22,182 nucleotides of DNA from a virus. The notes under the pieces are model-generated. The model saw nothing but the letters and a program-made list of their open reading frames with translations. It made no database searches and was not told the DNA's origin. The translations under genes and the position numbers were made by a program. Location of the stretch: the IMG/VR virus record IMGVR_UViG_3300044640_001542, positions 1-22,182 of that record; one strand, given 5' to 3'. Of the stretch, positions 1-5,785 are shown in pieces (positions within the stretch are counted from its first letter, which is position 1; every line of letters begins with the position of its first letter).

Positions 1-258
1 GTAGTACTGCGGATCGCGTGGCATCATTGCAGACTTTGTATAGGGTCGCTGAGGCCGTCGAAAGCTGGTCAACCGTGAGTCATCGTTGCGCAGTGGGAGC
101 ACGGTGCCTTTGTGGCTCATGGTCATCACTTCGGCATAGTGGTACTTCACATCTGCGATATCGATGTTGAGCGCGTTGGCGATGTACCACAGCGGGTTGC
201 TACTCTGTAGCGTGGCTATGACGTCGTCCGTATAGCGTAGGTCATCTCGGTGAATCAT
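1..258 (-). CDS. Unknown protein, 3' end cut by the window edge
   Basis: The frame opens at an ATG that overlaps the stop of the next upstream gene (ATGA) and stays open for 86 codons to position 1, so the C-terminus is missing. The residues around 26-45 (WYIANALNIDIADVKYHYAE) look like a helix-turn-helix, with a short helix, a turn and a second amphipathic helix, so DNA binding is possible. I do not recognise a family. It is the last visible gene of the leftward small-gene unit that starts near 3473. No SD precedes it, so translation is probably coupled to the upstream gene. Confidence 0.6.
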   Translation of the reverse strand, partial: MIHRDDLRYTDDVIATLQSSNPLWYIANALNIDIADVKYHYAEVMTMSHKGTVLPLRNDDSRLTSFRRPQRPYTKSAMMPRDPQYY

Positions 259-683
259 AGGAATGTCAACTGCCCTTCTTTGCGCTTATGGCGTTTGACG
301 TTGTCCGTGTAGGTGCCGTCAAAATCGCCGTCTTTGAATCTTCGTGTGATGTCAGTGACCGCTGCTCGGTGCGTGTTGTGCGCCAAAGTGTCGGCTGATT
401 CGTCATGGTGATTGATACACAACTTGTATCCGTCGAGTTTGATGATGCCAGTCTCGACGGAATGCAAAAACGGTGCGATGTGAACAAACATCGAATAATA
501 CGATCCGTTCCGCACATCCACGTAGTACTCGCCACTGGTTCCGCGTAGCTCTTTGCCCTGAGATGCAACGACAATCATAAAGTCAGTCGTTGTGAGCTCG
601 GTGCGTTGACAATACAGAAACCGACCCCATAGCGGTATGATTTCAGCGTTTGCCTGTTCTTTGATCATAAACGTGCGACTCAT
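255..683 (-). CDS. Hypothetical protein, 142 aa
   Basis: The start is an ATG preceded by AGGAGG with a 7-nt spacer. It overlaps the stop of the HTH-repeat gene upstream (ATGA), and its own stop overlaps the next start. The protein is soluble and mixed alpha/beta, with no signal peptide or membrane segment. A central stretch rich in Tyr, His and Asp (about residues 50-100) and a basic end (VKRHKRKEGQ) are the only visible features. The strong ribosome site and clean junctions support it as a real gene. I do not recognise the family and assign no function. Confidence 0.72.
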   Translation of the reverse strand: MSRTFMIKEQANAEIIPLWGRFLYCQRTELTTTDFMIVVASQGKELRGTSGEYYVDVRNGSYYSMFVHIAPFLHSVETGIIKLDGYKLCINHHDESADTLAHNTHRAAVTDITRRFKDGDFDGTYTDNVKRHKRKEGQLTFL

Positions 684-1264
684 AGGTATCCCTCCTGTAC
701 TAAGAAGTACCAGCGTTTCATGCGGTCAACTGGCAAGCCAAGACGACGCGCCGCTTCGTGCCGTGTCTTGGAATCAACGAGGATTGCGCGCTGTTCTTCG
801 GTGACGACGGTCTTGACTGTCGGTGTGCGTATGCCAAGTTTGATACGCCACTCCCAGACGGAACTCGTGCAAACACCTAGCGCCATTGATGCGCGCTTAT
901 TGCTAAACTTTGACCGCAATATAGCCATGACCGACGGTGTCAACCGTAACTCCTCGACACGCTTGCCAATGTGCCGTCGGCGTAAGCGTTCCAACGTGTT
1001 GTACGAAATCTTAAACCGCTTGGCGAGCTTCCTCGAAGTGGCTGATGATTTGAACGCAGCGAGCAACTCCGGAGTGACTTCGTGTGGACTGCGCCGCTGC
1101 TCGCGAGGTACAACGGCTTTGCGCAGTATGCATATCCAAGACTGGGTCGTTCCGTGCTTCTCTGCCATTGCGCGCTGGGTCATCTTCTTGTTGAAGAGGT
1201 CGCGACGAAACTCTTCGCCGCGACCCTGTACGTACCGCTCTGCGCTCTCGGGGTTGTATTTCAT
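680..1264 (-). CDS. Protein with about four helix-turn-helix repeats, 194 aa
   Basis: The frame is open further upstream, but the ATG at 1264 overlaps the preceding stop (ATGA) and marks where the sequence becomes protein-like. Four segments read as helix-turn-helix units: about residues 28-50 (MTQRAMAEKHGTTQSWICIL), 76-100 (TSRKLAKRFKISYNTLERLR), 121-145 (SNKRASMALGVCTSSVWEWR) and 168-192 (RHEAARRLGLPVDRMKRWYF). Units 2-4 each follow a similar lead-in (TPELL, TPSVM, TEEQR) at a spacing of roughly 45 residues, which suggests internal duplication. The protein is very basic, so DNA binding is likely. It could be a regulator or a DNA-organising protein. Homeodomain-like repeats also occur in transposase- and terminase-related proteins, but no catalytic domain is present. 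Confidence 0.75.
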   Translation of the reverse strand: MKYNPESAERYVQGRGEEFRRDLFNKKMTQRAMAEKHGTTQSWICILRKAVVPREQRRSPHEVTPELLAAFKSSATSRKLAKRFKISYNTLERLRRRHIGKRVEELRLTPSVMAILRSKFSNKRASMALGVCTSSVWEWRIKLGIRTPTVKTVVTEEQRAILVDSKTRHEAARRLGLPVDRMKRWYFLVQEGYL

Positions 1265-1482
1265 ATCTTCGGCCGCTTCTCTGCGAATTGCTCCGCGATC
1301 CGCATCGCACCTTCGACGGTGTCCGAGGTGAAAGCGTGCTGTACTTTGGTTTCCTGTGTGAAGACGTCGACGCGGAACCGGCCAGCGTAGGTCATGGCGC
1401 AGGTGAAGACGAAGGTGCGAGACTTCGTCTTGTGCGTTGCCTTGATGCGTGAGCCGTCGCGAATCCATGTCAGAATTGGCAT
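1261..1482 (-). CDS. Hypothetical protein, 73 aa
   Basis: A short gene that overlaps the end of its upstream neighbour by 13 bp and hands on to the HTH-repeat gene through an ATGA overlap. The protein begins MPILTWIRDGSRIKA and looks like a small beta-sheet domain with alternating hydrophobics (RTFVFTCAMTYAGRFRVDVF), followed by a helix (VEGAMRIAEQFAEKR). No motif is recognisable. The ribosome site is weak (AAGG about 13 nt upstream), so the exact start is uncertain. Confidence 0.62.
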   Translation of the reverse strand: MPILTWIRDGSRIKATHKTKSRTFVFTCAMTYAGRFRVDVFTQETKVQHAFTSDTVEGAMRIAEQFAEKRPKI

Positions 1483-1664
1483 TCTTTGCGGTTCCCTTCT
1501 TTGCGCAGTGCATCGACGTACGCCACCGCAGCATCACGGGTATAGCAAAGTTTGATGCTGGCAGATCCATCAGCGTGCTCGGCTTCGACTTCGTAGTAGT
1601 GCCCCATCGAGCGAACCCAGACGCGCATTGTCAACCATCGATAATAGAGTTCTAAGCGGGTCAT
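1470..1664 (-). CDS. Hypothetical protein, 64 aa
   Basis: The frame is open further upstream, but the ATG at 1664 overlaps the preceding stop (TAATG), which fixes the likely start. The protein begins MTRLELYYRWLTMRVWVR and ends GNRKECQF. It looks like a small beta domain (MGHYYEVEAEHADGSASIKL) followed by a helix (TRDAAVAYVDALRKEG). The family is unknown. An internal ATG at codon 13 could also serve as start. Its position in an unbroken chain of overlapping genes is the best support. Confidence 0.6.
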   Translation of the reverse strand: MTRLELYYRWLTMRVWVRSMGHYYEVEAEHADGSASIKLCYTRDAAVAYVDALRKEGNRKECQF

Positions 1665-1885
1665 TACTTGCTCTTTTCTGCTGATGTGTCGATGATGCGC
1701 TCGATGTCGACAATCTCCCAATCCTCGGTCTTGTATCCCTTGTAGATGTCGTGTTTGCTGCCGAGGTAATGAAATATTCTTTCGTGTATCCCCAGCGAAA
1801 GTTTCTCGTCTTTTTCTTTGACCGCCATCAAACACGGGGTGTAGATTCCTTCCGTCCATCGAATAGTAAGCTTCACCAGAATCAT
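1664..1885 (-). CDS. Hypothetical protein, 73 aa
   Basis: Begins MILVKLTIRWTEGIYTPCLM. The ATG overlaps the stop of the small two-helix membrane protein upstream (ATGA), with GGTGGTGGA just before it. The product is soluble, with a beta-rich first half and an acidic C-terminal helix (EDWEIVDIERIIDTSAEK). No family is recognised. The stop overlaps the next start (TAATG), consistent with coupled translation. Confidence 0.62.
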   Translation of the reverse strand: MILVKLTIRWTEGIYTPCLMAVKEKDEKLSLGIHERIFHYLGSKHDIYKGYKTEDWEIVDIERIIDTSAEKSK

Positions 1886-2037
1886 AATTTCCACCACCAA
1901 AGAACAAAGAAAACTAGCCACGCATAAACAAATAACCAGAACATGTCGCGTTTTGTCCCGTACAACAAGACGTGTCCCAAAATTATCCATCCGGTAATTA
2001 CTGCAAGAACAAGACCAAACATTAAATAAACAGGCAT
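1882..2037 (-). CDS. Small membrane protein with two predicted helices, 51 aa
   Basis: Reading the minus strand from the ATG at 2037 gives a 51-residue protein, MPVYLMFGLVLAVITGWIIL and onward. It has two hydrophobic segments (about residues 3-20 and 32-49), the second very rich in Phe, Trp and Val, separated by a basic loop (YGTKRD). AAAGGTGG lies upstream, and the start and stop overlap both neighbours as ATGA. A small inner-membrane protein is inferred. It resembles a holin only in size and topology and lies far from the lysis genes, so I do not call it one. A longer frame at 1664-2053 covers the same bases in another phase and is a shadow here. Confidence 0.6.
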   Translation of the reverse strand: MPVYLMFGLVLAVITGWIILGHVLLYGTKRDMFWLFVYAWLVFFVLWWWKL

Positions 2038-2114
2038 CACTTCCACCTTTCAACGATGGCGGTGCTCAGCATGAACACCGCAGCCATCAAGACCACACCG
2101 ACGAGCACGGTCAC
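2037..2114 (-). CDS. Micro membrane protein, 25 aa
   Basis: A GTG start overlaps the stop of the 153-aa gene (GTGA), and the stop overlaps the next ATG (ATGA), so this frame exactly fills the gap between two genes. The product is one hydrophobic helix (VTVLVGVVLMAAVFMLSTAI) followed by a short basic end (VERWK), typical of single-pass phage microproteins. Function is unknown. The double overlap is the main evidence, since a peptide of this length could also occur by chance. Confidence 0.45.
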   Translation of the reverse strand: MTVLVGVVLMAAVFMLSTAIVERWK

Positions 2115-2572
2115 CACGGGTATTGCTCTCCATTCTCTGCACGTTGTCGCATCAATTCTGCAACGGCAATCTTCAACGCTGGAAATATCGCAACATCATC
2201 ACCGATGAAAAACTCTACCTTTGCGGTTTTACGCTCTCCGTATATCTTTTCATCGTAGTCCTGCGGACGATCATGCAACACCGCTGTGCAGGCTTTGTCG
2301 CCGCTCTCGATGTTGTAATACCTGAACGTCATTTTTACGCCTTCAGGTACCAGCGTGATATTCTCGGTATGGTTTTGGTCGGTCAGGTGCAACATACCAA
2401 ACGCGTTTGCCAACCCGTCAAGACTGCAATCTTTGTAACTACGCAATTCATTTTCGCGTACCAACTTACGATAAATGCGCATATCTTCATAGTATTCTTG
2501 GTCGTAATCACGCACTGGTGTTTGCTTTGCTTCCTCGGATGCAAACCATTTAGGAAAGAGTAGTCTCATCAT
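2111..2572 (-). CDS. Hypothetical protein, 153 aa
   Basis: Starts at the first of two adjacent ATGs, the one that overlaps the preceding stop, with GAGGG upstream. It begins MMRLLFPKWFASEEAKQTP. The N-terminal third is strongly charged and probably helical (DQEYYEDMRIYRKLVRENEL). The middle and end look like a beta-rich domain (LVPEGVKMTFRYYNIESG, KTAKVEFFIGDDVAIFPALK) closing on a helix (VAELMRQRAENG). No signal, membrane segment or catalytic motif is seen and the family is not recognised. It is the largest unknown in the first half of this unit. Confidence 0.72.
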   Translation of the reverse strand: MMRLLFPKWFASEEAKQTPVRDYDQEYYEDMRIYRKLVRENELRSYKDCSLDGLANAFGMLHLTDQNHTENITLVPEGVKMTFRYYNIESGDKACTAVLHDRPQDYDEKIYGERKTAKVEFFIGDDVAIFPALKIAVAELMRQRAENGEQYPW

Positions 2573-2790
2573 CGCTTGCCCTCTTTGATTTCTTCGTCGC
2601 TGATCATGCTGGACTCGTAGAGCATGGCGCAGGTCTTGGTGTAGAGCTCGCCGACCAAGTGTTGCAAGGCATAGTGCCTCAGTTCGTCGGGATGGTTGCG
2701 GTACAACAGCACCATCCCTTTGATGTCGACCAGCGCCCGCTCTGCTTCGACTGCGTACTCTTTGATGTTGTTGATGTGTGTTTGTTTCAC
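2569..2790 (-). CDS. Hypothetical helical protein, 73 aa, GTG start
   Basis: The start is a GTG overlapping the upstream stop (GTGA), with AGGAG 8 nt before it. The protein (MKQTHINNIKEYAVEAERAL and onward) is almost wholly helical and acidic at the end (SSMISDEEIKEGKR), with no motif I can name. It sits between two other small helical or coiled-coil genes, so the group may make interacting proteins, but that is inference only. Confidence 0.65.
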   Translation of the reverse strand: MKQTHINNIKEYAVEAERALVDIKGMVLLYRNHPDELRHYALQHLVGELYTKTCAMLYESSMISDEEIKEGKR

Positions 2791-3011
2791 AGCATTTGCT
2801 CCTGTACTGGCATGGTGTCAATTTGCTCGATTTGCTTCACGATAGACTGTGCGGTTTTCGCCATTGTGGCAATATCTTCGTAGTGTGTGTACGCATCAAA
2901 GTGCGTGTCGGCACGTTGCGCTTGCGACAGATGCGTGCGTATGCGCTCGTTGAGAATCGCGATCCGGTCAGTGAGTTCTTGTCGTTCAATGCGGCGTTTG
3001 GTGTTGCTCAT
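2787..3011 (-). CDS. Hypothetical coiled-coil protein, 74 aa
   Basis: ATG start with AGGAGG 8 nt upstream, overlapping the previous stop (ATGA). The sequence is rich in Arg, Glu, Gln, Ile and Leu with heptad-like spacing (RRIERQELTDRIAILNERIR, then TAQSIVKQIEQIDTM), so a short coiled coil is likely. It has a similar size and make-up to the 62-aa protein just upstream, and the two could be a duplicated or interacting pair. Function unknown. Confidence 0.66.
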   Translation of the reverse strand: MSNTKRRIERQELTDRIAILNERIRTHLSQAQRADTHFDAYTHYEDIATMAKTAQSIVKQIEQIDTMPVQEQML

Positions 3012-3196
3012 CGCTCGCCCTCCTCATGTTCTTTCTTGCGTTGCTCGATAACCCGGGACAACTGCGCCATCCTCGCCATTAGTGCGGTGTACCGTTCTTT
3101 TTCTCGCATCGTGAGGTACACAAACAACCGTTGGCGCAACTCGCGAACCTCTGCGCTGATTTGCATCAGGTCAGCGTCAATCGTTGGCTTACTCAT
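3008..3196 (-). CDS. Hypothetical coiled-coil protein, 62 aa
   Basis: The ATG at 3196 (MSKPTIDADLMQISAEVREL) overlaps the end of the first gene of the unit by 8 bp. The frame is open further upstream, but those codons are a shadow of that gene. The product is one long helix, highly charged, ending RKKEHEEGER. No SD is seen, so coupling to the upstream gene is likely. No function can be assigned. Confidence 0.62.
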   Translation of the reverse strand: MSKPTIDADLMQISAEVRELRQRLFVYLTMREKERYTALMARMAQLSRVIEQRKKEHEEGER

Positions 3197-3473
3197 CGAT
3201 GACACCATCGAACACCATGTGCACCCAATGCGTCCCGCAGATGTGGTCAGCGTGGTGCTCGGTCTTCTCGAAGATGTACGAACAGCCACACGGTGCGGTC
3301 AGTGTGATTGAGCCGACCCAAGACTTTTGCAAAACGCGAAGTATGGATTGCTCAAACTCATCCAACTTCTCATAGTCGAACGTCGCTTCTGCGGTCCGTT
3401 GCTGCGTCACAATCTTGACGCGATACGTCGGCGCCTCCATTGCGCAGAGCCAAGTGATAAACGTGTTCTCCAT
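3189..3473 (-). CDS. First gene of the leftward unit; small protein with a Cys/His cluster, 94 aa
   Basis: Two in-frame ATGs occur, at 3479 and 3473. The SD-like AGAAAGG lies only 1 nt from the first but 7 nt from the second, so I choose 3473 (MENTFITWLCAMEAPTYRVK). The C-terminal half holds CGCSYIFEKTEHHADHICGT followed by HWVH, giving three Cys and five His in about 25 residues, a possible metal-binding site. The first half is a beta/helix mix. It follows the promoter at 3511-3540 with a leader of only about 30 nt, so it is the promoter-proximal gene. Family unknown. Confidence 0.7.
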   Translation of the reverse strand: MENTFITWLCAMEAPTYRVKIVTQQRTAEATFDYEKLDEFEQSILRVLQKSWVGSITLTAPCGCSYIFEKTEHHADHICGTHWVHMVFDGVIDE

Positions 3474-3510
3474 CGCCATGCCTTTCTGTGTAACAAATGC
3501 CCACGTCGCT

Positions 3511-3540
3511 ATATTACCGTATACACATTCATCTTGTCAA
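3511..3540 (-). promoter_or_regulatory. Sigma70-type promoter for the leftward small-gene unit
   Basis: On the minus strand a perfect -35 box TTGACA (3540-3535) is followed after 18 bp by TAATAT (3516-3511), one mismatch from the -10 consensus. Transcription would start near 3504, about 30 nt before the first gene. It is the best promoter-like sequence I see in the window and lies in its only large gap. Confidence 0.68.
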
Positions 3541-3548
3541 CTCCTATC

Positions 3549-3570
3549 TTTGATGAGTTTTTGACGAGTT
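3549..3570. repeat. Tandem 11-bp direct repeat, operator-like
   Basis: Two adjacent copies of TTTGAYGAGTT (3549-3559 and 3560-3570) differ at one base. The period is about one helical turn, so a bound protein would sit on one DNA face. The repeat lies just upstream of the -35 box of the leftward promoter. A related core, CTTGTCAA, overlaps that -35 box at 3533-3540 on the plus strand. Placement suggests binding sites for an activator or repressor. Confidence 0.45.
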
Positions 3571-3712
3571 GCTGCAATGCTACAATGAAGGTGCAACAAC
3601 AGCCGGTCATTAGATATCGTAATCAAGCCGCTGTAGGCTCTGCTCGGTGACGACCGGCGCAACGGATGACGAGCGTGCACCTAACGGCATCCAATGCGCA
3701 GACAGCAGATAC

Positions 3713-3750
3713 AAAGAGGCCCCGCATCGATTAAGATGCGGGGCCTCTTT
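3713..3750. terminator. Bidirectional rho-independent terminator
   Basis: A perfect 16-bp inverted repeat, AAAGAGGCCCCGCATC paired with GATGCGGGGCCTCTTT, encloses a 6-nt loop. The stem core is GC-rich and each arm ends in AAA/TTT, so the RNA from either strand ends in a short U run. It lies about 145 bp past the last tail gene and would end late transcription before the next unit's promoter. Confidence 0.8.
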
Positions 3751-3755
3751 GCATA

Positions 3756-3790
3756 CACCAACGCCGCCCCGTGATGGAGCGGCGTTGGTG
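3756..3790. terminator. Second strong hairpin next to the terminator
   Basis: A perfect 12-bp stem, CACCAACGCCGC with GCGGCGTTGGTG, has an 11-nt loop. No T run follows on either strand, so it may not terminate alone. Late transcription meets it just before the 16-bp hairpin, so it could reinforce termination or protect the mRNA 3' end from exonucleases. Confidence 0.6.
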
Positions 3791-3893
3791 CAGATGACCG
3801 TCTGCGGGAAAGGCACCGCGTACGACATTTGTATTGTATCACCGCGATGCAGTTCTGCCAAGAATAGGACACCGCGGTAATGAGTTCATTATA

Positions 3894-4196
3894 CTACGGT
3901 CTCGATGGCCATTGCGTCACATTCCACACAATGTTTTCGGTGATGTCTCGCAGTTCTTGACGATAGACGCGCCACGCTTCAACCTGCGCCTCGGTAAGTG
4001 TCACGTCGGGCAATTGCGTGTAATCAGAATTAACGAGCCTTAGATTGCGTTCTGTGCGAAGTGCGTCCATCGCTTCGGCTTCGGTGTACGGTCGCTCTTC
4101 GACGTCGGCACCGTCGGGCAATACTGCGTACTGCTCTCCGTACTCATCGAAGTATTCGTACGAGATCGCGACGGGGTTATAAATCCGGTAAATCAT
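3894..4196 (-). CDS. XkdW-like / tail-fibre-assembly-type small protein, 100 aa
   Basis: The C-terminal part reads TERNLRLVNSDYTQLPDVTL, then AWRVYRQELRDITENI. This pattern (RN-x-L-x-x-S-D-x-T-Q-L-P-D, then W-x-x-Y-R-Q-x-L-R-D-I) is typical of small proteins encoded at the end of phage tail modules, such as XkdW-like and tail-fibre assembly chaperone families. The N-terminus (MIYRIYNPVAISYEYFDEYG) is variable in such proteins. The ATG overlaps the previous stop (ATGA). It is the last gene of the late unit. A chaperone role in fibre or tip assembly is inferred from family resemblance and place. Confidence 0.72.
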   Translation of the reverse strand: MIYRIYNPVAISYEYFDEYGEQYAVLPDGADVEERPYTEAEAMDALRTERNLRLVNSDYTQLPDVTLTEAQVEAWRVYRQELRDITENIVWNVTQWPSRP

Positions 4197-4663
4197 AGCA
4201 GCACCATGTGGAATATTGGCGATTCGCTGTCGCTGTCTTCTGTGGTGACCTGTAGCGTGCGGGTGCTTCCGCTGGTCGTTGCTCGGTACTGGACAACGTC
4301 GCCCGCTTTATAGAATCGCACGACGTTATGTGTGAACTTGTGGTCTCGAGCGGTGCCTGCGGTCATGGTGCACACGGTCACGCCGTTATCGACGATGTCG
4401 CCAGTAATATTATGGCCCGTGTCCAAAGCGCCAATAACCTGAATTAAATAATAGCCAGCGATAGGCACGGTAATGGATGAGCCCGACCACGTAATGTCTC
4501 CGCCGCTGTCTATTTCCGCTTGCCATGTGACGATCACGCCGGCCGTGGTGATGCTCAGCGTTGCGGTGCGGGTCAATGAGAGAAACACCGCATCATCACG
4601 CCGCTCCACGGTGCTGACGCGCTCGGTCAGCAATTGCGCCTCGTTAGACTTCAGCCAAATCAA
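4193..4663 (-). CDS. C1q-like tail-tip / receptor-binding protein, 156 aa
   Basis: No ATG fits. A TTG at 4663 has a perfect AGGAGG 6 nt upstream and overlaps the hub gene by 20 bp, so it is the likely start. After a short helical lead (LLTERVSTVERRDDAVFLSL) the protein has a jelly-roll-like beta pattern, with the core GSSITVPIAGYYLIQVIGAL, resembling the G-x-Y-x-I/V-x strand of C1q/TNF-like domains common in phage tip proteins. It ends on a hydrophobic strand (SPIFHMVLL), as such domains often do. A trimeric tip or receptor-binding part is inferred. Confidence 0.65.
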   Translation of the reverse strand: MIWLKSNEAQLLTERVSTVERRDDAVFLSLTRTATLSITTAGVIVTWQAEIDSGGDITWSGSSITVPIAGYYLIQVIGALDTGHNITGDIVDNGVTVCTMTAGTARDHKFTHNVVRFYKAGDVVQYRATTSGSTRTLQVTTEDSDSESPIFHMVLL

Positions 4664-5783
4664 TGCGCACCTCCTCAACCCCTTGCGAATTCATCGACAA
4701 CGACACCGCATAGACTTTGCGCGTCAATGGCGTAACCTGTTTGACGTCGACATAGACCAAGTCGCCGAGATAGTAATCACGCCCATAGCGCCAAGTACCA
4801 GTCTGCAGTACTTCGATATCAAATGCGTTGATGCTTAGTCGTTGATGACGAAACCGCGAAAAGGCGAGATTGAACAACTGAGTCGTGTTTGTTTGGTCTG
4901 CGCCTTTGATGTATGCTTCGCGCAAATCAACGCCCGTTGGCGCCGTCGTTGGGTATCGGCTGCGCAGATTGTTTTTATCCCTGCCTTTGCCGACCGCATG
5001 AAACAACGATGCGTAGTTCATCACGTTTGTCGACTGGTTAAGAGTGCCGATGGTGTTGTTCTCTTGGCTGAATTTGATGTAACTGCGCCGGTCGGCTCCA
5101 AGGTTGTCAGCGTAGAAAAACGAATAGTTGAGCGTGGCAATGGTGAAGCGTACGTCAAAGTCAAGGCCCCCAGTGTCTGCCACCTTGACCATTGTGTTCA
5201 ATACGTTTTCACCGCTGCATGATACTTCGATTGCGGTGCCAATACCGCTATTTACCGAGTCGGTAGCCGTGGTGACTCGACCGTCAACCCAACGTTGAAG
5301 CGAAGTGCCGTAGCGTCGTGTCAGAGCCGCGGTCATGTGTGGTGGATTACCGGTGGCCAGGCTCCCGACGTTGCGGTTCCATAGCTGGGACATGATGGAC
5401 GATGCCGTGGTGTAGACAGACGTCTTAAAAAACGACGCGCCCAACAAATTTGGATACCAAGCGACGATACGATCTGACAGAATGCACTTCGCATCGACCG
5501 CGGTCACGCTAAGAATGGGATTCTGTCCAAATGAGCGATTCCAAAACCGTATGAAGCCAACAAACTCCGTATACGCTTGCATACCGATTGCGGTATCGCT
5601 TCGGATAATCTCAATGATGTATCCGTAGTCTAAATCCTCGACGACTGGCGCATTGAGATTTACGGAGAACGTCGCCACGCTTGGCGTGTTGACTTTGTGA
5701 ACCACTGCAATGTCCAACGGGGTGACGATGCCAAGCGCCACCCCTGCATTGTCGTACAGTTTGATTGTGTACTGTACTGGCAT
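4644..5783 (-). CDS. Gp37-like baseplate hub / tail-associated protein, 379 aa
   Basis: The gene follows Dit and a tip protein, the usual place of the hub (Tal/gp27-like). The N-terminus (MPVQYTIKLYDNAGVALGIV) and the next 100 residues (VNTPSVATFSVNLNAPVVED, then FVGFIRFWNRSFGQNPILSV) match the pattern of Siphovirus ReqiPepy6 Gp37-like hub proteins: a first beta domain with 'sarasFtl', then a rim-type domain. The C-terminal part (YYLGDLVYVDVKQVTPLTRK) fits the closing beta domain of such hubs. It is expected to form a trimeric ring under Dit. No peptidase or lysozyme domain is visible. ATG start, 2 nt after the upstream stop. Confidence 0.75.
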   Translation of the reverse strand: MPVQYTIKLYDNAGVALGIVTPLDIAVVHKVNTPSVATFSVNLNAPVVEDLDYGYIIEIIRSDTAIGMQAYTEFVGFIRFWNRSFGQNPILSVTAVDAKCILSDRIVAWYPNLLGASFFKTSVYTTASSIMSQLWNRNVGSLATGNPPHMTAALTRRYGTSLQRWVDGRVTTATDSVNSGIGTAIEVSCSGENVLNTMVKVADTGGLDFDVRFTIATLNYSFFYADNLGADRRSYIKFSQENNTIGTLNQSTNVMNYASLFHAVGKGRDKNNLRSRYPTTAPTGVDLREAYIKGADQTNTTQLFNLAFSRFRHQRLSINAFDIEVLQTGTWRYGRDYYLGDLVYVDVKQVTPLTRKVYAVSLSMNSQGVEEVRIDLAEV

Positions 5784-5785
5784 GG

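Larger units (their letters stand above)
3474..3893. other. Intergenic region between the tail genes and the small-gene unit
   Basis: This is the only gap over 300 bp. From right to left it holds two strong hairpins (3756-3790 and 3713-3750), about 140 bp where I see nothing definite, the tandem 11-bp repeat (3549-3570) and the leftward promoter (3511-3540). Open frames here on both strands arise from the palindromes and do not look like proteins. Confidence 0.7.

Noticed and set aside
3560-3595. Plus-strand TTGACG and TACAAT as a rightward promoter
   Set aside because: The spacer is only 14 bp and no plus-strand gene follows; TTGACG is part of the tandem repeat.
3610-3880. Open frames on both strands across the hairpin region
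   Set aside because: They owe their length to the two perfect palindromes, give similar peptides from both strands and have no ribosome site.
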